DNA of 64,000 nt from Novipirellula sp052161655 (lineage in GTDB: Bacteria > Planctomycetota > Planctomycetia > Pirellulales > Pirellulaceae). A program made the position numbers and the translations under genes. Numbering within the stretch: position 1 is the stretch's first letter; every line of letters begins with the position of its first letter. Below, one piece after another: positions 28,026 through 36,878 of the stretch. A model generated the notes under the pieces. It had not been told where the DNA came from and made no database searches. It saw only the letters and a list, made by a program, of their open reading frames with translations. Where the stretch lies: positions 7,130,001 to 7,194,000 of the forward strand of contig NZ_CP197418.1 in assembly GCF_052161655.1 (NCBI RefSeq). The letters are read 5' to 3'.

Positions 28026-28212
28026 CGATAAATCCTGAGATGGAAGGAGAGAGGTAAGATTTGCGAGGGGGCAAGTGGCATTTATCGCGAAAAACGCGTG
28101 CCGAGGCCGCACCGATTGTACGCTGATACGATCGCAAGGTGACCAACGGGACGCGATATCTCAAATTGTCAGTCGAAAAACACAATGTGGATCACTGAAT
28201 CGTTTGACCGAC

Positions 28213-28659
28213 CTAGCTGGGGAGACCACGCACCTTCAAAAACGCTGAAATGGCGACAATCACGCAGGCTAGCAGGACAACGATTTTCAGCCATTTCGCT
28301 CGATTGTTTCGCATGCCCTCAAATTTGGGACTGCGACCGACCAACACCGAAGCGATAAAAAACACCACCACAGCGAGAATCATCTTGGTCCCAACCATGC
28401 CGTGGTAGAGCCCGTCGCCCTTGTGCCCAGGAATCGCACGGACGTAGTTGTAAATTCCGCTAGCGAGTAACAACAGAATCCCGAAATGGACAAAACGCTT
28501 CCAGCGTCCCAAAACCGCCAAGCCTAGCGATGCTCGCGACGGTTCCTCGATCTTCATCGAAGAGGGCAGCAGCACAAACAACAAAAACATCGTACCGCCG
28601 ACCATCGTGATTGCGGTGCCCACATGGGCAAACCGTGACAGCACATCCAGAAAAAACAT
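28213..28659 (-). CDS. Four-helix integral membrane protein (CopD-like or unknown)
   Basis: The start MFFLDVLSRFAHVGTA at 28659 gives 148 residues with four predicted membrane helices: about 5-30, 50-70, 83-103 and 122-142. A His in the first helix (FAHVG) and another near the second (FVHFG) recall CopD/heme-type membrane proteins, but the match is weak. No cofactor or partner is shown by the context; it stands between a beta-propeller gene and a divergent GAF-HlyD gene. Confidence 0.6.
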   Translation of the reverse strand: MFFLDVLSRFAHVGTAITMVGGTMFLLFVLLPSSMKIEEPSRASLGLAVLGRWKRFVHFGILLLLASGIYNYVRAIPGHKGDGLYHGMVGTKMILAVVVFFIASVLVGRSPKFEGMRNNRAKWLKIVVLLACVIVAISAFLKVRGLPS

Positions 28660-29058
28660 AAGCCCTGCGTTCCAAAATGGTTGTGATCGTTTTGAGTGCA
28701 ATTAGATGTTATGCCATCGCGTTCACCAAGCCCCAAGCAGATTCGCTCTCGCACTCGCTTCGCTATTTTGCCCCGGGCTGCGATGCAGGATGGACGGCAG
28801 ACTGGCTCCGTCGCTCAATACGCAATGCCCCTACAACCGTTACAATATAGCAACGGCTCACAGACGGCGTGACCTCCCCAATTCACACGATGTCCCGCAA
28901 GTTTGTTGAATTTGACAGCGGCAAAACCGCCTGGACCGTTTTCGTGAACTAGCCTCGGATTTTGCAACGCGACACGGACGACGACGCAATCCGGTCGTCC
29001 CAGATTAGGCAGGCACCGTTAAGTAAGCACCGTTAAATAAGCACCGCGATTAGGCATT
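28660..29058. other. 399-base intergenic region with a tiny open frame
   Basis: This stretch separates divergent genes and must hold both promoters. The only item of note is a 20-codon frame at 28890-28952 on the plus strand (MSRKFVEFDSGKTAWTVFVN), which has protein-like composition but may be a gene remnant or chance. A direct repeat of taagcaccgttaa-like sequence occurs at about 29018-29044. Confidence 0.3.
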
Positions 29059-31251
29059 GTGTTGAACGCTCCTTCCACCAGCAACATTCATCAGCGCTCG
29101 ACGCTTCAGGATGATCCCCTTGCCAGCAGTGACCCAAAGTCGCTGTTGACGTCGATCGCAAAACGCTGCTCCGACCGCAACGAATTCATTCGCCAACTGG
29201 CTCAGCACCTGCAAAGTGAATTTGCGGTTGGGATCGTCGCCATCGTTGCACTCGATCACGAGCACCCGATGATGCTTGTTGCGGATGAGGAACTCGGAAG
29301 CCAAATCCATCGCGGTTCGATTCGCCAGAACTTGGAAATGGCCACCTCGACGCCGATCGCAAGCGAAATCGCCTTGATCGATCCGTCTGCCACGCCCCCG
29401 CCAAGTTTAAGCGAATCCGCGTCAAACGATAGTTCCTCCGCCACCGAAACCGATCCGAACGATACATCGTTTTCGGTCCGCGGTTTCCGGGTTGAATTAA
29501 TGTCGGCGCCTCACCGGCTTGCGGTCTTGCTCGTCAATCGCATTAGCAATCGCCCCACCGCTGCAGAACAACTCGAAACCCTTCGCCGATTGAATTCCTA
29601 CGTTCAATCCGTTGGCGAAATCGATGCGAACGGTAACACGTGGGCCGGTTCCTCGGACAACGTGCCCGCCAAGGAATCGGCTAGCGCGGCGATCGTAAAT
29701 CCAAACAAAGCGACAGCTATCAAAAGCACCGATCGTAGCGGCGGCGAGTCGGCGACGCCCCGAGGAACTTTATTGCAGCTGCATCGCAGTCTATCGGTCC
29801 ACCGAACCGCATATTCCATTGCCAACGAAACACGACGTTTGATTGGCTGCGACCGCGTCGTCGTGCTCACTCGTCGTGGCAAAAGGTTCAAAGTCACCGC
29901 CGTCAGCGGAGTTGCCGTCGTCGACAAACGCAGCAACTCGACTCGCAGTATCGAACGATTGGTCGAGCGTGCAGTCGTCTTGTCAGGCCCGGTGATGCTT
30001 CCACAATCGGAAATGTTGCCTCCGCAAATCCAGGCTCCGCTGGATGAATACCTTGATCAATGCGGAACGACCACAGTAGCCCTGTTGCCATTGCGAATCA
30101 CAGACGAGGATTCCGATGACGCTTCGTCCGACGATCTCATCAACGATCCCTTCCAAAATAGCGGCGAGCTCGTCGGCGTCTTGTTGGCGGAATACTACAG
30201 CGGTGAAGGACCAAGCGACATCACCCCAGTCATGCAAATCGTGGTGAGCGAGTCCGCCGTGGCGCTGCACAACGCGATGGAACACGAGAGCATTTTTGCG
30301 TTAACGATTTGGAAATCGATTGGCCGACTCAAACGCACTGGGAAATGGGTCTGGTTAGCAGCGGCAGTGGCTTCGATCGTCCTATTTGCCATCGCATCAA
30401 TGGTCATTCCTGTAGATCATTATGTGATCGCCACAGGTTCGCTCGAACCGACTCAACGCCGCCAAGTCTTTGCATCGGTCGATGGTGTTGTCAAAACGCT
30501 GCATGTCGTCGATGGTCAATCAGTGACAGCGAACTTGCCCCTGTTGGAGCTCGAAAACGCCGATCTACAGCGCAACAGCGAAACCATCTCGGGCCAAATC
30601 CAAACCACGCTCCAACGTCTGGCGTCGATCAAAGCGGTTCGACTCAGTGGCGATGCCAAACAAAACCCGTCGGACCGCATGGCGGTTGAACAGCAACAGC
30701 TTGACACCGAACTGGCTAATCTGCGTGCACAACAAGCCATCCTTGAATCCCAGCAAGAGGACTTAATTGTAAAAAGTCCGATTGATGGAACGGTGGTCGG
30801 ATGGCAATTGGAGCAACGCCTTTCTCGCCGTCCCGTATCACGAGGCAACTTACTATTGAGTGTCGTGGATGAAACGGGCCCATGGGAATTGAAACTTCAA
30901 ATTCCCGACCGCGACGCTGGTGCGATGCTGAAGTCATTTGAGCAGTCTTCGTCGTTGCCGGTCACCTTTGTCGTAGCAACGCAGCCCGACCGATCGTACG
31001 CCGCAACACTGCATAGCGTCGCGACAGCCGCACGAATTGATGAACGTAAACAAGCGGTGATCGACACCACCGCGAGTGTCCAACGAATAAACGATCCCCA
31101 ATCCACTGCGGACGTCTTCGATCCGTTTGACGTGCGTATAGGGGCGGATGTTACGGCACGTGTCTATTGCGGCGAGCGTTCATTGCTCCGCAGTTGGTTT
31201 AGTGATGTATTTGACTTCGTCAATCGCAACATCTTGTTCTACGTCCGCTAG
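29059..31251 (+). CDS. GAF domain plus HlyD-type membrane-fusion protein
   Basis: The 730-residue protein (GTG start) combines an N-terminal cytoplasmic part with a GAF-like sensor (about 240-405, LIGCDRVVVLTRRGKRFKV), one membrane helix (about 428-450, VWLAAAVASIVLFAIASMVI) and a HlyD/biotinyl-lipoyl adaptor outside (about 455-725: IATGSLEPTQRRQVFASVDG, VKTLHVVDGQSV, coiled coil, then VKSPIDGTVVGW). This is a membrane-fusion protein with a cytoplasmic sensor attached. It is 32 bases upstream of an M50-HlyD gene, so the two probably form one envelope complex. Substrate unknown. Confidence 0.75.
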   Translation: MLNAPSTSNIHQRSTLQDDPLASSDPKSLLTSIAKRCSDRNEFIRQLAQHLQSEFAVGIVAIVALDHEHPMMLVADEELGSQIHRGSIRQNLEMATSTPIASEIALIDPSATPPPSLSESASNDSSSATETDPNDTSFSVRGFRVELMSAPHRLAVLLVNRISNRPTAAEQLETLRRLNSYVQSVGEIDANGNTWAGSSDNVPAKESASAAIVNPNKATAIKSTDRSGGESATPRGTLLQLHRSLSVHRTAYSIANETRRLIGCDRVVVLTRRGKRFKVTAVSGVAVVDKRSNSTRSIERLVERAVVLSGPVMLPQSEMLPPQIQAPLDEYLDQCGTTTVALLPLRITDEDSDDASSDDLINDPFQNSGELVGVLLAEYYSGEGPSDITPVMQIVVSESAVALHNAMEHESIFALTIWKSIGRLKRTGKWVWLAAAVASIVLFAIASMVIPVDHYVIATGSLEPTQRRQVFASVDGVVKTLHVVDGQSVTANLPLLELENADLQRNSETISGQIQTTLQRLASIKAVRLSGDAKQNPSDRMAVEQQQLDTELANLRAQQAILESQQEDLIVKSPIDGTVVGWQLEQRLSRRPVSRGNLLLSVVDETGPWELKLQIPDRDAGAMLKSFEQSSSLPVTFVVATQPDRSYAATLHSVATAARIDERKQAVIDTTASVQRINDPQSTADVFDPFDVRIGADVTARVYCGERSLLRSWFSDVFDFVNRNILFYVR

Positions 31252-31283
31252 CCGACTTTTTCAAAACTTCGTCACGTTTCATC

Positions 31284-33494
31284 ATGTCGCACATCACCCG
31301 TTCATCGAGCAACGCCATCGGCGTTCGCGTTCGCGCGGATCTGATTGCGGTGCAAACGCTGCATAAGAACGAGTCCGCATATGTAGTAAAAGATCCGATA
31401 TCGATGAAGTATCACCGACTTCGAGCGGACGAATACTTCATCTTAAAACGTCTGGACGGTCGATGCAGCCTTGATGACCTGCGTCGCGATTACGAGAAAA
31501 CCTATCATCCTCAAAAAGTCTCTCATAGCGAACTAAATCAGCTACTATTCCGCTTTCACCAAAGCGAGCTAACGGTATCGGATTCGGCGTATCAAGGCGA
31601 CCGGCTTGCCGCACGTGGCAAAAAAGAACAGCGACAAAAACATCTGCAACAGCTCAGCAGTTTGTTGTTCATCCGTTTTCCAGGCGTGGATCCAGAACCG
31701 TTTCTCCGCCGTTGCTACCCCTTCGTTCGTCCACTGCTGAGTCCGATATCGCTACTAATTGCGGGCTTGCTTTGCGTCTCCGCCGCGATCGCGTTCACCA
31801 CACACTGGGACAACTTCGCAGCCGAGTTCCCGACCCTCGGCGTGTGGCTTCGACTCGATTCGCTCTTGATTTTGGCGGCGGTGATTGGCGGTACCAAGAT
31901 TTTGCACGAACTGGGGCACGCGTTTGTGTGCAAGCACTTTGGCGGCGAGTGCCATCAAATTGGGCCGATGCTGTTGGTCTTTACTCCGGCACTGTACTGC
32001 GACACCTCCGACTCTTGGATGTTGACTAACCGATTCCAGCGAGCAGCGGTTGGATTAGCAGGCATTGCGACGGAAGTTCTGTTGGCCGCAGCGGCGACAT
32101 GGATTTGGATTATCACTGCCGAAGGTGTCGTGCATTCGGTGGCAATGAATGTGATGCTTGTCTGTGGCGTCAGCACGATCTTGTTTAACGCCAATCCGTT
32201 GCTTCGTTACGACGGCTACTACGTTCTTGCGGATCTGTGCGACACGCCCAACATGGCGGAACGGTCGCGACGGCTTTTGTCAGCTTATCTGAACCGCGTG
32301 TTACTAGGCGTTGACGAAATGCCGTACGAAATCCTTACGCTTCGTGGACGATTTTGGATGGTCGTCTATGCGATGGCTGCGGCGGTTTATCGCTGGAGTC
32401 TAACGCTGTTAATTTTGTGGTTCGTGTCGTTGATGCTTCGGCCATACGGACTCGAATCCGTCGGCCGCGTGTTGTGTGTGTTGGCGATCGCTGGCATGAT
32501 CTACGGCATCTCAAAAATCCCAATCCGTTTCCTCCGCAATCCCGCTCGACGAGGAAAGGTCCGTATGACTCGTTTGCTTCGTTTTGTCTGTATTGCCGCG
32601 TTCTTGGCTGTGGTTGCGATGTGGCCAATGCCCTCATCGATTTCAACCACGGCCCGCATCACGCCACGCAAACAGACGCCCGTCTACATTTCCACGCCCG
32701 GTATCTTGGAATCGTTTGCGGCAGTTCCTGGAGACACGATTGCCCAGGGCGACAAGATCGCGACGCTTGTCAATCACGACGTGGAATCCGAGTACGTTAA
32801 AGCCTTGGGGCGAGTACAAATCCAAACCGGGTTGGTTCAATCGCTTCGCCAAAGTCGCTTTCAATCACCGGAGGCAGCCGACGAATTACCGGCAGCCGAA
32901 GCGTTGCTTGCTGACTTAAAAGAGCAACTCAACACGCGACGTGATCGACGCGATGCGTTGGTTGTTCGAGCCCCTGCAAGCGGAAAATTGATCCTGGGCA
33001 CAAGACGCCCCGAAACGGCGGCCTATGGAAATGAAGACGTTTTTCAGCTCGTCAGTTGGTCGGGATATCCGACGGACGCTGAAAACAGCGAAAGTTATCT
33101 TCACTCCGGCACGGAATTAATGTCGATTGTCAACGGTAACGACTGGGATGTCGAAATTGTCATGTCGCAATCCGAAGTACAGCGAATCGCCTTCGGTTCA
33201 AAGCTAAAACTTGCGTTACAGTCCGATCCGGGCGAAGTTTTTACAGGAATCGTCACCGACATTTCCCGAGCCGAATGGACACCCGAATTAAACACACCTC
33301 GCTGGGATGACGCCAAGGCAACACGAGAGCAAGCTCCGGCAACCACCTCGTACGTGGTTCGTGCCGCAATCAAACTGCCCGTCTCCCTGCACTTCAAGGC
33401 CGGGTCGGGTGCGATCAGTACCATCGAAGCCGCCCCAATATCGCTTGCCGGTCGAATCATCCGAACGCTCAACGGACTGCTTCGGTTCCGCTAA
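31284..33494 (+). CDS. PqqD-like / M50 (site-2-protease) / HlyD fusion membrane protein
   Basis: The 736-residue protein has an N-terminal PqqD-like peptide-recognition region (about 25-95), a multi-helix M50 metalloprotease domain with zinc motif HELGH (H208, E209, H212) and the third-ligand motif NPLLRYDGYY (D310), more helices, and a C-terminal HlyD-like adaptor (about 465-730). All catalytic residues are present. Such proteins are described as HlyD-type transporter components in peptide or bacteriocin export. The gene follows the GAF-HlyD gene by 32 bases in the same direction, so both halves of the adaptor are likely made together. No ABC ATPase or radical SAM gene is near. Confidence 0.8.
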   Translation: MSHITRSSSNAIGVRVRADLIAVQTLHKNESAYVVKDPISMKYHRLRADEYFILKRLDGRCSLDDLRRDYEKTYHPQKVSHSELNQLLFRFHQSELTVSDSAYQGDRLAARGKKEQRQKHLQQLSSLLFIRFPGVDPEPFLRRCYPFVRPLLSPISLLIAGLLCVSAAIAFTTHWDNFAAEFPTLGVWLRLDSLLILAAVIGGTKILHELGHAFVCKHFGGECHQIGPMLLVFTPALYCDTSDSWMLTNRFQRAAVGLAGIATEVLLAAAATWIWIITAEGVVHSVAMNVMLVCGVSTILFNANPLLRYDGYYVLADLCDTPNMAERSRRLLSAYLNRVLLGVDEMPYEILTLRGRFWMVVYAMAAAVYRWSLTLLILWFVSLMLRPYGLESVGRVLCVLAIAGMIYGISKIPIRFLRNPARRGKVRMTRLLRFVCIAAFLAVVAMWPMPSSISTTARITPRKQTPVYISTPGILESFAAVPGDTIAQGDKIATLVNHDVESEYVKALGRVQIQTGLVQSLRQSRFQSPEAADELPAAEALLADLKEQLNTRRDRRDALVVRAPASGKLILGTRRPETAAYGNEDVFQLVSWSGYPTDAENSESYLHSGTELMSIVNGNDWDVEIVMSQSEVQRIAFGSKLKLALQSDPGEVFTGIVTDISRAEWTPELNTPRWDDAKATREQAPATTSYVVRAAIKLPVSLHFKAGSGAISTIEAAPISLAGRIIRTLNGLLRFR

Positions 33495-33620
33495 CCGATC
33501 AAGCAACCGCAGTCAAATCCGCGTGCGACATTTGCAATTGAGGTCAAGAATCAAACGCGTCGGTCTCTGACCCCAAACGCAAAAATGTTGCACGAAGTTG
33601 GAGCGTCAGAACGGTCTCCA

Positions 33621-33926
33621 TCAATTATCGCCCGCAAGTATCGGCGAGATTTGTTCGGCAAGCCATGTGTAGTCGGCGATCAGCGGGCCAACCATCGGCC
33701 AACCACCGCGTTCGAGTTTAATGGCAAGGCCGCAGGCAAGATCATTGATGCGGTTCTCTGTCGTGTCGGCGATGTTTGCGTTTCGACGTTCGTAGGAGTT
33801 CCAGCGGCGGCGTGCGATCGCGGCCATTTCGGCCGCAAGTGTTTCAGTGGATGGTGCAACGGGCGAACCTTCTTCACGTGCCCAGAGCAGTTTCGCAGCG
33901 ACAGATTTTTCAACGGTCAAATCCAC
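33621..33926 (-). CDS. Small conserved-looking hypothetical protein
   Basis: The 101-residue protein starts at GTG (33926) and has no signal or membrane segment. Its composition is protein-like (ERRNANIADTTENRINDLAC, GGWPMVGPLIADYTWLAEQI), better than the two overlapping plus-strand frames. Predicted mostly helical. No known domain. It is convergent with the M50-HlyD gene and divergent from the copper island. Confidence 0.5.
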   Translation of the reverse strand: MDLTVEKSVAAKLLWAREEGSPVAPSTETLAAEMAAIARRRWNSYERRNANIADTTENRINDLACGLAIKLERGGWPMVGPLIADYTWLAEQISPILAGDN

Positions 33927-34218
33927 AGTTAGCCTGCGTCGTGCAACGTGGTTATGTACGAGAAGGCGTCGTACGTTACAGGGGCGAGGCTCCGCGTTGG
34001 AGGCTCGCCATTCGCTTTATCGGATTCTACTCGACTTTTTGCGGACAAAGACCAGGTCGTTTCAGCAACTGAGTTTGCGTTCCAGCATCACTGATATTCT
34101 CGATGACGTCGTTTTTTTCAGACGACTCTCTCTCGATCGATAGCGTCACGACCCCAGGACGCTCGATCCCCAAGCAAATCACGAAAGCAAACGAATTCAG
34201 CTCGAATTGGAATGCAAG
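33927..34218. other. Gap before the copper ATPase gene with one hairpin
   Basis: No gene is seen. A hairpin GGCGAG-g-CTCC / GGAG-g-CTCGCC (33983-34009, 5-base loop) lies in it, without a following T-run. It may mark the boundary between the small minus-strand gene and the copper island. Confidence 0.35.
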
Positions 34219-34249
34219 TTGCATACCAGTACAGGGTATCCCCTAAAAT
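34219..34249 (+). promoter_or_regulatory. MerR/CueR-type promoter of the copper ATPase gene
   Basis: TTGCAT (34219-34224) and TAAAAT (34244-34249) are separated by 19 bases, too long for normal sigma70 use. A perfect dyad ATACC-N7-GGTAT (34223-34239) fills the spacer and overlaps the -35 end. This is the layout of promoters twisted open by MerR-family activators; E. coli CueR uses a dyad with the same N7 centre but different arms. No merR-like gene lies in the window. Confidence 0.6.
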
Positions 34250-34324
34250 GTTAAAATTACCGTCAAATCCTTCGTGTACCACATTCGCATGGCGAATCTG
34301 CACGTGGCTGAGGAGATTGCCAGG

Positions 34325-36751
34325 ATGTCCACTATGTCAACAAATCAAATTACCGCAATCGACCCCGTTTGCGGCATGACCGTTAGCCCCGGAAAAGCAC
34401 TGGAAAGTCAGTACGAAGGCCAAACGTACTACTTTTGCAGTGCGGGCTGCCAACAAAAGTTCGAAGCTGACCCCGCTGGCGTGCTAATCGCACGCGTAAA
34501 GAAGGAGGCGGAAAAGAAACAGGGGGAGAAAAACAAACTGGAGATGGGAAGCGGAGAGCATTCTTGTTGTGGCGGGAAGTCGCAAGGAGGTAGTTCGGCT
34601 GCCAATGTGAGCAATGCGGCTGTAGACGAGAAAGCAATCTACACTTGCCCGATGCATCCGGAGATCGAACAGATGGGGCCGGGGGATTGCCCGATCTGTG
34701 GGATGGATCTGGAGCCGAAGTTCATCGATATGGCCGATTCCGGTGACGATGAACAGTACGCCGACATGAAACAACGGTTCTGGGTCGGCGTGGTGTTGTC
34801 GGTACCGTTACTGTTGATCGCAATGGGACCGATGGTCGGACTGCGGTTGACCAATTTCTTGTCGACTAGTGCCGCCGCCTGGCTGCAACTATTGCTCGCC
34901 ACGCCCGTCGTTTTTTGGTGCGGATGGCCGCTGTTGGTTCGTGGAGCGAAGTCGTTCCGCAGCATGAATCTGAACATGTTTTCGCTGATTGCCGTGGGAA
35001 CCTTGGCGGCGTACTTTTTCAGTTTTGTTGTGGTGGTGCTGCCAAACTTGATTCCCGAGGCATTCTTTGAAAACGGTGTGCCGCCGCTGTACTTCGAAGC
35101 CGCCGCAGTGATCATCACGCTGGTGCTGTTAGGCCAGGTCTTGGAACTGCGTGCACGTCAGCAAACCGGAGGTGCCATTCGTGAATTGCTGCAACTAGCA
35201 CCCGAAACAGCTCACCGGATTACGGATGAAGGCGAGGAAGAAGTTGCTCTCAACTCGGTCCACAAAGGCGATCAACTGCGAGTTCGTCCGGGCGAAAAGG
35301 TGCCAGTTGATGGCAGGGTTGTCAGCGGCAGCAGCAGCGTGGACGAGTCGATGCTGACGGGCGAGCCGATCCCGGTAAAAAAAATGGAGGGCGACGAAAT
35401 TACAGGAGGGACATTGAACCAAACCGGTGCCCTGGTGATGGAAGCAGTGGGCGTGGGCGGTGACACTGTGCTGAGCCGTATCGTCCAAATGGTCGCCGAT
35501 GCACAACGCAGCCGAGCACCGATTCAAAAACTGGTCGATGTGGTCGCTCGCTACTTTGTGCCGGCCGTGATTGCCTGCTCGATCATCGCCTTTGTTGCCT
35601 GGGCGGTGTGGGGACCCGAGCCGCAGTTGGCACATGCGTTTGTTGCGGCCGTCGCGGTGCTGATTATTGCCTGCCCTTGTGCGCTAGGCTTGGCAACGCC
35701 CATGTCGGTGATGGTTGGCGTTGGCCGCGGAGCGAAAGAGGGGGTGTTGATCAAGAATGCGGAAGTCCTGGAGGTGATGGAAAAGGTCGACACGATTGTT
35801 GTTGACAAAACGGGAACGTTAACCCAGGGGCGTCCGGAAGTGACCGCGGTGGAGACGTTTGGGCAGTGGAAGGAACCTGACGTTCTGCGGCTCGCCGCGG
35901 CGGTGGAAAACCAAAGCGAACACCCATTGGCCCAGGCGGTGGTGCGTCGTGCAAAAACGGATCAAGTAAACACGGCCACGGCAATCGATTTCAACAGCAT
36001 CACCGGTGGGGGAGTGCGAGCCAGGGTAGAGGATCACGACGTGTTGATCGGCAAAGCGGATCTGCTCGACGAGCAGGGAGTCGCCAATGTCGACTCCGGA
36101 CGCGCAAACGCGGGAACACATCAATCCGAAGGAGCGACGGTAATTTTCGTTTCGATCGACCAGTCGCTTGTGGCGATCATGGCGATTACGGATCCGATCA
36201 AACAAAGCACGCCCGCGGCACTCAAGACGCTTCATGAACTTGGCCTGAAAGTCGTGATGTTGACTGGCGATGCCGAGCCGACTGCCAAAGCGGTGGCAGC
36301 AAAGCTGGGGATCGACGAATTTCATGCCGGCGTATCACCGCAAGACAAACATGACTTCGTTCGCAAACTGAAGAACGAGGGCAAAGTGGTGGCGATGTGT
36401 GGCGATGGCATTAATGACGCTCCGGCGCTAGCAGAATCCAATGTAGGAATCGCAATGGGGACGGGAACGGGTGTCGCGATCGAGTCGGCTGGCGTGACGC
36501 TGGTCGGTGGCGACCTGCGTGGCGTCGCAGCGGCGTTGAATCTAAGCCGCAAAACGATGAGCAACATTCGCCAAAACCTGTTCTTCGCATTCATTTACAA
36601 TGCATTGGGAATCCCCGTCGCCGCGGGGCTACTGTATCCGGTGTTTGGACTGTTGCTGAGTCCTATGATTGCGGCGGCAGCGATGAGTCTGAGCAGCGTT
36701 TCAGTGATCGCAAACGCGCTGCGTTTGCGAACGGCGAAACTGACCTCGTAG
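34325..36751 (+). CDS. copA: Copper-translocating P1B-type ATPase with YHS and heavy-metal-binding domains
   Basis: The 808-residue pump exports Cu+ (or Ag+) from the cytoplasm using ATP. In order: an N-terminal YHS domain (DPVCGMTV...YYFCSAGCQQKFEADP, about 10-55), a charged linker, a heavy-metal-binding domain (YTCPMHPEIEQMGPGDCPIC, about 98-128), membrane helices, TGE (about 345), the ion-binding CPC (C450/C452), the phosphorylation motif DKTGT (D494), SEHPLAQ and GDGIND (about 693). The usual N-terminal HMA domain is replaced by YHS plus HMBD. The start at 34325 is preferred; a GTG at 34274 would lengthen it by 17 residues. It heads the metal island. Confidence 0.95.
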   Translation: MSTMSTNQITAIDPVCGMTVSPGKALESQYEGQTYYFCSAGCQQKFEADPAGVLIARVKKEAEKKQGEKNKLEMGSGEHSCCGGKSQGGSSAANVSNAAVDEKAIYTCPMHPEIEQMGPGDCPICGMDLEPKFIDMADSGDDEQYADMKQRFWVGVVLSVPLLLIAMGPMVGLRLTNFLSTSAAAWLQLLLATPVVFWCGWPLLVRGAKSFRSMNLNMFSLIAVGTLAAYFFSFVVVVLPNLIPEAFFENGVPPLYFEAAAVIITLVLLGQVLELRARQQTGGAIRELLQLAPETAHRITDEGEEEVALNSVHKGDQLRVRPGEKVPVDGRVVSGSSSVDESMLTGEPIPVKKMEGDEITGGTLNQTGALVMEAVGVGGDTVLSRIVQMVADAQRSRAPIQKLVDVVARYFVPAVIACSIIAFVAWAVWGPEPQLAHAFVAAVAVLIIACPCALGLATPMSVMVGVGRGAKEGVLIKNAEVLEVMEKVDTIVVDKTGTLTQGRPEVTAVETFGQWKEPDVLRLAAAVENQSEHPLAQAVVRRAKTDQVNTATAIDFNSITGGGVRARVEDHDVLIGKADLLDEQGVANVDSGRANAGTHQSEGATVIFVSIDQSLVAIMAITDPIKQSTPAALKTLHELGLKVVMLTGDAEPTAKAVAAKLGIDEFHAGVSPQDKHDFVRKLKNEGKVVAMCGDGINDAPALAESNVGIAMGTGTGVAIESAGVTLVGGDLRGVAAALNLSRKTMSNIRQNLFFAFIYNALGIPVAAGLLYPVFGLLLSPMIAAAAMSLSSVSVIANALRLRTAKLTS

Positions 36752-36808
36752 CGACTCCCCCCGCTGTCTTGTTCAAACCGTCACCCCGGTCCCCGAACAA
36801 ATCATTCC

Positions 36809-36835
36809 CACCGGCCAGCTTGTGATTGGCCGGTG
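36809..36835 (+). other. Intercistronic hairpin between copA and the multicopper oxidase gene
   Basis: CACCGGCCA (36809-36817) pairs perfectly with TGGCCGGTG (36827-36835), 9 bp with a 9-base loop, extendable by TTC/GAA. There is no T-run, so it is more likely an mRNA processing or stability element than a terminator, allowing different levels of pump and oxidase. Confidence 0.45.
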
Positions 36836-36878
36836 AGAACCGGCCCTCCATCCCACTATTACATTGAGCAACTATCTA

